Source: an uncultured Oxalobacteraceae bacterium (GTDB taxonomy: Bacteria; Pseudomonadota; Gammaproteobacteria; Burkholderiales; Burkholderiaceae). Taken from it: a DNA stretch of 11,759 bases. Shown in pieces: positions 8,024-11,759 of this stretch. Within the stretch, counting starts at the first letter, position 1. Each line of letters begins with the position of its first letter. The stretch covers positions 1-11,759 of the forward strand of contig CAMLFK010000150.1 of assembly GCA_946479255.1 (NCBI GenBank), in the 5' to 3' direction. Made by a program: the position numbers and the translations under genes. Under the pieces are notes generated by a model. The model was not told the DNA's origin. It was given only the letters and a program-made list of their open reading frames with translations, and searched no databases.

Positions 8024-8029
8024 CCTCCT
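8024..8029 (-). promoter_or_regulatory. Perfect ribosome binding site fixing a GTG start
   Basis: CCTCCT on the + strand reads AGGAGG on the - strand, eight bases before the GTG of the esterase gene. It decides the start codon and suggests strong translation despite GTG. Confidence 0.8.
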
Positions 8030-8058
8030 ATAAACGTACACGAAGCGGGCCTCGCCCG

Positions 8059-8859
8059 TCAGTCCCACGCCTGCGCCAGCGTGCGGCGAAACAGCGCGTT
8101 CAGCTCAGGCATGGCGGGGTTGAGCGTCGAGGGCACCGGGATGGTCCCCTCCAGCCGCTCCAGTTCAGCTTCGATGAAAGCATGAATACTGGCTAGCTGC
8201 GGCTCCAGTCCCATTTCCGGCGCCGCCCGTTTGCGCTCCAACAGCGCGTGGATATCCGCGACCAGGGCGCCGTCATGCTCGATCAGGTGCAGCAAGCGAT
8301 GAAATTCGATCGGCGCGGGGGTCTGGTAGCGCTCCAGCCAAAGCACCGACAACAAGGGCCGCAGCACATAAAAATACTTCTTCAGCGGGACCAGCTCCTC
8401 GCGCAGATAGCCGCGGTAGTTGGTCTTGGCCATGCTGCGGTAATGGTAGATGCCGCTTTCGCACGAATACACGGCTGGCATCAGCGCGCGCGCCGCCTCG
8501 GCGAACGCGGTCGTCTGCCAGTACAGAATCGGCGACTGGATCCATTCGATAAAAGCGGGATTGGATTTGGAGAACAGGCGCAAGGCTTTGCGCAGGTCCC
8601 ATCCATTCAAGTCGATGTCGTCGACAATCGGATACTCGATCACATCACGCTGGTCTTCCAGGCTGACCGACAGATACCAGTCGCGTGGATGAACGTAAAT
8701 AAAACGCGCGTCGTAATCGCTGTTGGGCGATTCGAACCCCCAGGCACGGCTCCCGGACTCCACCGCAAGCAGCACTTTGACACCGTGTTCGGCCTCGGCG
8801 GCATGCATGCGGCGCAGGATTTCGCTACTGACGTCGGCGGGAATATAGTGTTGCGGCAT
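8059..8859 (-). CDS. PF10127-type nucleotidyltransferase (DNA polymerase beta superfamily)
   Basis: 266 residues from the ATG at 8859-8857. An alternative ATG at 8892 would add 11 residues; neither has a strong Shine-Dalgarno. The chosen start matches the usual family N-terminus. The nucleotidyltransferase signature is plain: G36-S37-R in ESGSRAWGFES followed by D48 and D50 in SDYDARFIYV, the metal-binding GS...DxD pattern. Further family marks are GWDLRKALRL, KSNPAFIEWIQSPI and MAKTNYRGYLRE. No signal peptide or membrane segment, so it is cytoplasmic. The family is widespread and includes RlaP-like proteins found near RNA ligases, but a cellular substrate is not established. It is unrelated to the polysaccharide theme of its downstream neighbour and may simply be adjacent, although the 43-bp gap would allow co-transcription. 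Confidence 0.85.
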   Translation of the reverse strand: MPQHYIPADVSSEILRRMHAAEAEHGVKVLLAVESGSRAWGFESPNSDYDARFIYVHPRDWYLSVSLEDQRDVIEYPIVDDIDLNGWDLRKALRLFSKSNPAFIEWIQSPILYWQTTAFAEAARALMPAVYSCESGIYHYRSMAKTNYRGYLREELVPLKKYFYVLRPLLSVLWLERYQTPAPIEFHRLLHLIEHDGALVADIHALLERKRAAPEMGLEPQLASIHAFIEAELERLEGTIPVPSTLNPAMPELNALFRRTLAQAWD

Positions 8860-9056
8860 GAACGGCAGGCTTGATTGGAAGTACACGAGCATATCATTTG
8901 CTTCGGAAACCCAACAGTAGTGCCGATGTGTTGCGGACCTTTCGCGTGTCCGGTAGTTCCCTCTGAGTGCCCGTACACCGCTGACGCACCACAAACGGCG
9001 CGTCCGCTGGCAGGTCATCCTTGAGCCATATCGAACGGCTTACAGGAGCTTCATTT
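8860..9056. other. Divergent intergenic region between nucleotidyltransferase and small + strand ORF
   Basis: About 200 bp between oppositely oriented starts. It contains AGGAG at 9044-9048 ahead of the ATG at 9057. The - strand frame of the nucleotidyltransferase stays open up to 9018, but the added sequence is Arg-rich and unlike the family, so it is treated as non-coding. No promoter boxes could be called. Confidence 0.3.
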
Positions 9057-9614
9057 ATGTGGTCCTTGCGTGTTCTACTTGCCTCGCTGGCCAGCGTGCT
9101 GTTGTTGGGCACCGCACTGGCAACTCCCTTTTCCTATAACTTGCGCATCCTCGGCGTGCTGGGCCTGGCCGGCTTACTGGGCTGGTGCCGGCTTCACGGA
9201 CGAGGCCCGGGTGCGCGCCCAGTACAAGCGCATGCCCAGCAAGGCGGCCACGATCAGGCCGAACAAGATCGGCTCGGCAAAGTCGTTCTTGCCGGCCTTC
9301 ATCCACCAGAAATGCAGAATGCCCAAGGGCGCAATCAGGTAGATCAGCCGGTGCAGCCACTGCCAGCGCTTGCCGCCGAGGCGGCGGATCATCGCATTGG
9401 TGCTGGTGGCCGCCAGCGGAATCAGCAGCACAAAGGCGATGAAACCCACCGTGATGAATGGGCGCTTGACGACATCCTTGAGCATGGCGGCGACATCAAA
9501 GAAGTGATCGAACCAGAAGAAGGCCAGGAAGTGCAGGAAGGCGTAAAAAAACGCGAACAGCCCGGCCATGCGGCGCAGCTTGACCAGCCAGTTCCATCCC
9601 GAGAGCCGCCGTAG
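9057..9614 (+). CDS. Uncertain small ORF, possible 3'-damaged membrane-protein gene
   Basis: The ATG at 9057 has AGGAG eight bases upstream. The first about 43 residues (MWSLRVLLASLASVLLLGTA, then LATPFSYNLRILGVLGLAGL and LGW) form two hydrophobic segments typical of a small inner-membrane or secreted protein. From base 9174 the frame lies exactly antisense to msrQ, codon on codon, and the predicted protein turns into a Gln/His/Arg/Glu-rich string that looks like an msrQ shadow, running open to the stop at 9612-9614. Either this is a real gene whose original 3' end was lost when it met the msrQ end, or only the first part is expressed, or it is chance. I do not recognise a family. Confidence 0.3.
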   Translation: MWSLRVLLASLASVLLLGTALATPFSYNLRILGVLGLAGLLGWCRLHGRGPGARPVQAHAQQGGHDQAEQDRLGKVVLAGLHPPEMQNAQGRNQVDQPVQPLPALAAEAADHRIGAGGRQRNQQHKGDETHRDEWALDDILEHGGDIKEVIEPEEGQEVQEGVKKREQPGHAAQLDQPVPSREPP

Positions 9615-9806
9615 CGGAGTGATCGCCAGGGTGATGCACAATATGTACAGCACCCAGTCGCCGGTGCCGCGCGTAATGAATTCGAGCGGCTCGACCAGCT
9701 GGCCGCTGGCCGTCAGCCAGACCATGCGCGCAAAGGGCAGCAGCGCCAGCACGAACAGCAGCGCCTTGATGGCACCCAGATGGCGCGCGGAGGGATTGAA
9801 GGCCAT
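9174..9806 (-). CDS. msrQ: MsrQ, haem-b membrane subunit of periplasmic methionine sulfoxide reductase
   Basis: 210 residues, the usual length for MsrQ (formerly YedZ). It has about six hydrophobic segments of the ferric-reductase-like membrane domain. Histidines H92 (AFLHFLAFF), H152 (WLHRLIYL) and H165 (GILHFWW) match the haem-ligand positions known from E. coli MsrQ almost number for number. It passes electrons from the respiratory chain or a flavin reductase to MsrP across the inner membrane. The start at 9806-9804 lies 5 bp after the msrP stop codon, so translation is probably coupled. Its stop codon region is overlapped by the uncertain + strand ORF starting at 9057. Confidence 0.95.
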   Translation of the reverse strand: MAFNPSARHLGAIKALLFVLALLPFARMVWLTASGQLVEPLEFITRGTGDWVLYILCITLAITPLRRLSGWNWLVKLRRMAGLFAFFYAFLHFLAFFWFDHFFDVAAMLKDVVKRPFITVGFIAFVLLIPLAATSTNAMIRRLGGKRWQWLHRLIYLIAPLGILHFWWMKAGKNDFAEPILFGLIVAALLGMRLYWARTRASSVKPAPAQ

Positions 9807-9811
9807 GGCGC

Positions 9812-10792
9812 TCAGAAGAACTTCTTGAGATCCATGCCTGCATACAGCGGCGCCACGTCGGCATAGCCGTTGAACATGAGGGTCTTGCGCTTCTTCTGGA
9901 AGAAGCCATCCTCGCCGATGCGGCGCTCGGTGGCTTGCGACCAGCGCGGGTGGTCGACCTCGGGATTGACGTTGGAATAAAAGCCGTATTCGGAAGGCGC
10001 CGAGACGTTCCAGGCGGTGCGCGGCTGGTCCTTGACGAAACGGATCTTGACGATCGACTTGCCGGATTTAAAGCCGTACTTCCAGGGCACCACGATGCGC
10101 ACCGGGGCGCCGTTCTGGTTGGGCAGGGTCTGGCCATACATGCCCAGGGTGAGCAGGGTCAGCGGGTGGTTGGCTTCGTCGATGCGCAAGCCCTCCACGT
10201 AAGGCCAGTTGAGCACGCGGCTGCCGACGCCGGGCATCTGCTTGCGGTCGGCCAGGGTGACGAATTCGACGTACTTGGCATTGCCGGTCGGCTCGACCTT
10301 CTTGATGATCTCGGAGAAGGAATAGCCGACCCAGGGGATCACCATCGACCAGCCCTCGACGCAGCGCAGGCGGTACACGCGCTCTTCCAGCGGGGCCAGC
10401 TTGAGCAGGCTGTCGATGTCGAGCGTCATGGGTTTCTTGACTTCACCCTCGATGGACACGGTCCAGGGGCGGGTCTTGAGGGTATGGGCATTGACGGCCG
10501 GCTCGCTCTTGTCGGTGCCGAACTCGTAGAAGTTGTTGTAGCTGGAAGCGTCCTTGAAGTCGGTGTGCTTTTCCAGCGCCGAATAGGCCGGATTGAGCTT
10601 GGCGGCGAGTTTTTGCGGCGGCGCGGTCTGGGCGAAGGCTTCGCGGTTGGCCATTTCCCACAGGGCGCTGCCGGCCACGGCGCCGGCCGCCATGCGGGCG
10701 ATGAACTGGCGGCGCTGTTGGTACACCTGTTGCGGTGTGATCTCGGACGGGTACGGCAAGTCGATGCCGTTGGGAGGACGTTTGATCAGCAT
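9812..10792 (-). CDS. msrP: MsrP, Tat-exported molybdopterin methionine sulfoxide reductase
   Basis: 326 residues from the ATG at 10792-10790, preferred over an upstream in-frame ATG at 10831 because AGGAG lies five bases before it and the family starts MLIKRPP-like. A twin-arginine signal is present ([11 protein letters not shown]27/R28, then a hydrophobic stretch ending AFAQ about residue 55). The sulfite-oxidase-type molybdopterin domain follows, with the molybdenum-ligand Cys at C144 in [11 protein letters not shown]. The family reduces oxidised methionines in periplasmic proteins, receiving electrons from MsrQ. Gene order ccsB-msrP-msrQ is common in related betaproteobacteria. Here a 162-bp palindromic element separates ccsB from msrP, and a short palindrome lies about 40-60 bases upstream of the start. 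Confidence 0.96.
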   Translation of the reverse strand: MLIKRPPNGIDLPYPSEITPQQVYQQRRQFIARMAAGAVAGSALWEMANREAFAQTAPPQKLAAKLNPAYSALEKHTDFKDASSYNNFYEFGTDKSEPAVNAHTLKTRPWTVSIEGEVKKPMTLDIDSLLKLAPLEERVYRLRCVEGWSMVIPWVGYSFSEIIKKVEPTGNAKYVEFVTLADRKQMPGVGSRVLNWPYVEGLRIDEANHPLTLLTLGMYGQTLPNQNGAPVRIVVPWKYGFKSGKSIVKIRFVKDQPRTAWNVSAPSEYGFYSNVNPEVDHPRWSQATERRIGEDGFFQKKRKTLMFNGYADVAPLYAGMDLKKFF

Positions 10793-10831
10793 GGCGGCTC
10801 CTGCTTTCTTTGTATGGCAAGTGATTGGCAA

Positions 10832-10851
10832 GGTTTAGTGTTCCCTAAACC
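10832..10851. promoter_or_regulatory. Operator-like palindrome upstream of msrP
   Basis: GGTTTAG at 10832-10838 and CTAAACC at 10845-10851 form a perfect 7-bp inverted repeat with a 6-base centre. It sits 40-59 bases before the msrP start codon, a place typical for a dimeric repressor or activator site. No matching known box was recognised. It could instead form a weak leader hairpin. Confidence 0.4.
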
Positions 10852-10883
10852 ATACACCATTCGCCGCAGAAAAGCCGCCCCGC

Positions 10884-11045
10884 GCAGCCTGTCGGACTTG
10901 GGGAGTCGAAGCGAAAAAATAGCTGGTCGAGACCAGATTTTGACGGTTTCGCAGTGCCCATAGCGAGCTATGGGCCGAGAAAACGGCGAAATATGGGCCG
11001 ATCCAGGTATTTTTGCAGCCGACGATCCTAAGTCCGACAGGCTGC
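10884..11045. repeat. 162-bp palindromic intergenic element (MITE/REP-like hairpin)
   Basis: The ends are a perfect 16-bp inverted repeat, GCAGCCTGTCGGACTT (10884-10899) and its complement (11030-11045). The centre is a perfect 8-bp stem GCCCATAG/CTATGGGC (10956-10963, 10968-10975) with a CGAG loop. Between them the two arms remain largely complementary with small bulges, for example GTCG (10905-10908) with CGAC (11020-11023), and the AAAAATA region around 10914-10920 with TATTTTT around 11008-11014. The whole element can therefore fold as one long hairpin. It ends 5 bases from the ccsB stop codon and has no coding capacity. It may serve as a terminator or mRNA stabiliser for ccsB, or be a non-autonomous mobile repeat. 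No flanking target duplication is obvious. Confidence 0.75.
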
Positions 11046-11050
11046 TGCCC

Positions 11051-11759
11051 TTAAAGTTTGCCATAAGAATGCAGGCCGGAAAGGAACATGTTCACGCCCA
11101 GGAAGGCAAAGGTGGTGACCAGCAGGCCGACCAGCGCCCACCATGCCGCCACGCGCCCGCGCAGGCCCGACATCAGGCGCATGTGCAGCCAGGCCGCGTA
11201 GTTGAGCCAGACGATCAGGGCCCAGGTTTCCTTCGGGTCCCACGACCAGTAGCCGCCCCAGGCTTCCGCCGCCCACAGCGCGCCCAGGATGGTGGCCACC
11301 GTGAAGAAGGCGAAGCCGACCGAGATGGCCTTGTACATCACATCGTCCAGCACTTCCAGCGAGGGCAGGCGTTCGACCAGGTAACCGTGCGACTTGAGCA
11401 GGTAGGCGGTGCCGACCATGGCGGCCAGCGCAAAAGTGCCGTAGCCGACGAAATTGGCCGGCACGTGGATCTTCATCCACCAGCTCTGCAGTGCAGGCAC
11501 CAGCGGCTGGATGCCGGCGGCGTCGCGCGACACCGTGTACCACAGCAGGAAGGCCACCGCAGCCGAGATGATCGGCAGCACGAAGGCGCCCAGCTGGCGG
11601 GTGGCGTAGTGCTGTTCGTAGTACAGGTAGAACTGCGCGGTGATAATCGAGAACAGGATAAATACTTCGTACAGGTTCGACACCGGGATGTGGCCGACGT
11701 CGGTGCCGATCAGGTAGGACTCGTACCAGCGCACCATCATGCCGGTCAGGCCCAGCACC
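11051..11759 (-). CDS. ccsB: CcsB/CcsA-type cytochrome c biogenesis protein (WWD haem-handling), cut by window edge
   Basis: The frame runs off the right end of the window; the GTG near 11758 is internal, so the N-terminal part is missing. About 235 C-terminal residues remain, with several membrane segments. The tryptophan-rich WWD signature is complete (WGGYWSWDPKETWAL, residues 167-181 of the visible part). Conserved periplasmic-type histidines flank it: H98 in KIHVPANF and H230 in the terminal LHSYGKL. This is the ResC/CcsA-family half of system II cytochrome c maturation, which carries haem to the outer face of the inner membrane for ligation to apocytochromes with its ResB-like partner, expected upstream outside the window. 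The name follows common annotation (CcsB); some literature calls this half CcsA. The stop codon lies 5 bases from the long palindrome. Confidence 0.93.
   Translation of the reverse strand, partial: VLGLTGMMVRWYESYLIGTDVGHIPVSNLYEVFILFSIITAQFYLYYEQHYATRQLGAFVLPIISAAVAFLLWYTVSRDAAGIQPLVPALQSWWMKIHVPANFVGYGTFALAAMVGTAYLLKSHGYLVERLPSLEVLDDVMYKAISVGFAFFTVATILGALWAAEAWGGYWSWDPKETWALIVWLNYAAWLHMRLMSGLRGRVAAWWALVGLLVTTFAFLGVNMFLSGLHSYGKL

Noticed and set aside
8860..9018. Upstream extension of the nucleotidyltransferase to 319 residues
   Set aside because: The extra N-terminal residues are Arg-rich, unlike the family, and lack a supporting ribosome binding site.
9935..10963. 342-codon + strand open frame opposite msrP
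   Set aside because: MsrP on the - strand has a Tat signal and the molybdenum Cys. The + frame has no domain pattern and runs into the palindromic element.
1..11759. CRISPR array, tRNA/rRNA genes, transposase or phage genes
   Set aside because: No regularly spaced repeats, cloverleaf-like sequences, or recombinase/phage motifs were seen on either strand.

Overview
The window looks like chromosomal DNA of a high-GC betaproteobacterium, most likely an Oxalobacteraceae member (Massilia/Duganella/Telluria-like). This placement is an inference from GC-rich coding, system II cytochrome c maturation genes next to msrPQ, and a set of secreted plant-polysaccharide enzymes. No search could be run to confirm it.

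Bases 1-4506 (+ strand) hold the 3' part of a GH42 beta-galactosidase followed by two secreted GH43 enzymes. One GH43 carries a C-terminal CBM6 and the other a C-terminal concanavalin-like domain. The two GH43 genes are 23 bp apart and clearly more AT-rich than everything around them. Convergent to them, on the - strand (4541-8859), lie an SGNH/GDSL esterase lipoprotein, a secreted GH5 endoglucanase-type enzyme with an N-terminal Fn3-like domain, a secreted esterase-D/feruloyl-esterase-type hydrolase, and a PF10127-type nucleotidyltransferase. Apart from the last, all products fit extracytoplasmic hemicellulose breakdown: main-chain cleavage, arabinose/xylose removal, galactoside hydrolysis and ester removal. 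For the GH42 enzyme the N-terminus, and so its location, is not visible.

Bases 9174-11759 (- strand) are housekeeping genes for the cell envelope. They comprise ccsB (WWD-type haem handling, cut by the window end), msrP (Tat-exported molybdoenzyme that repairs periplasmic methionine sulfoxide) and msrQ (its haem-b membrane partner). A 162-bp near-perfect hairpin element sits between ccsB and msrP, and a small palindrome lies in the msrP upstream region. A short + strand ORF with a good ribosome binding site starts at 9057 and runs antisense into msrQ. It may be a gene remnant.

I see no CRISPR array, tRNA, rRNA, transposase or recognisable defence system. The strongest unexplained structure is the long palindrome at 10884-11045. 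The strongest evolutionary signal is the compositional island formed by the GH43 pair. I do not see convincing evidence for a novel multi-gene system.
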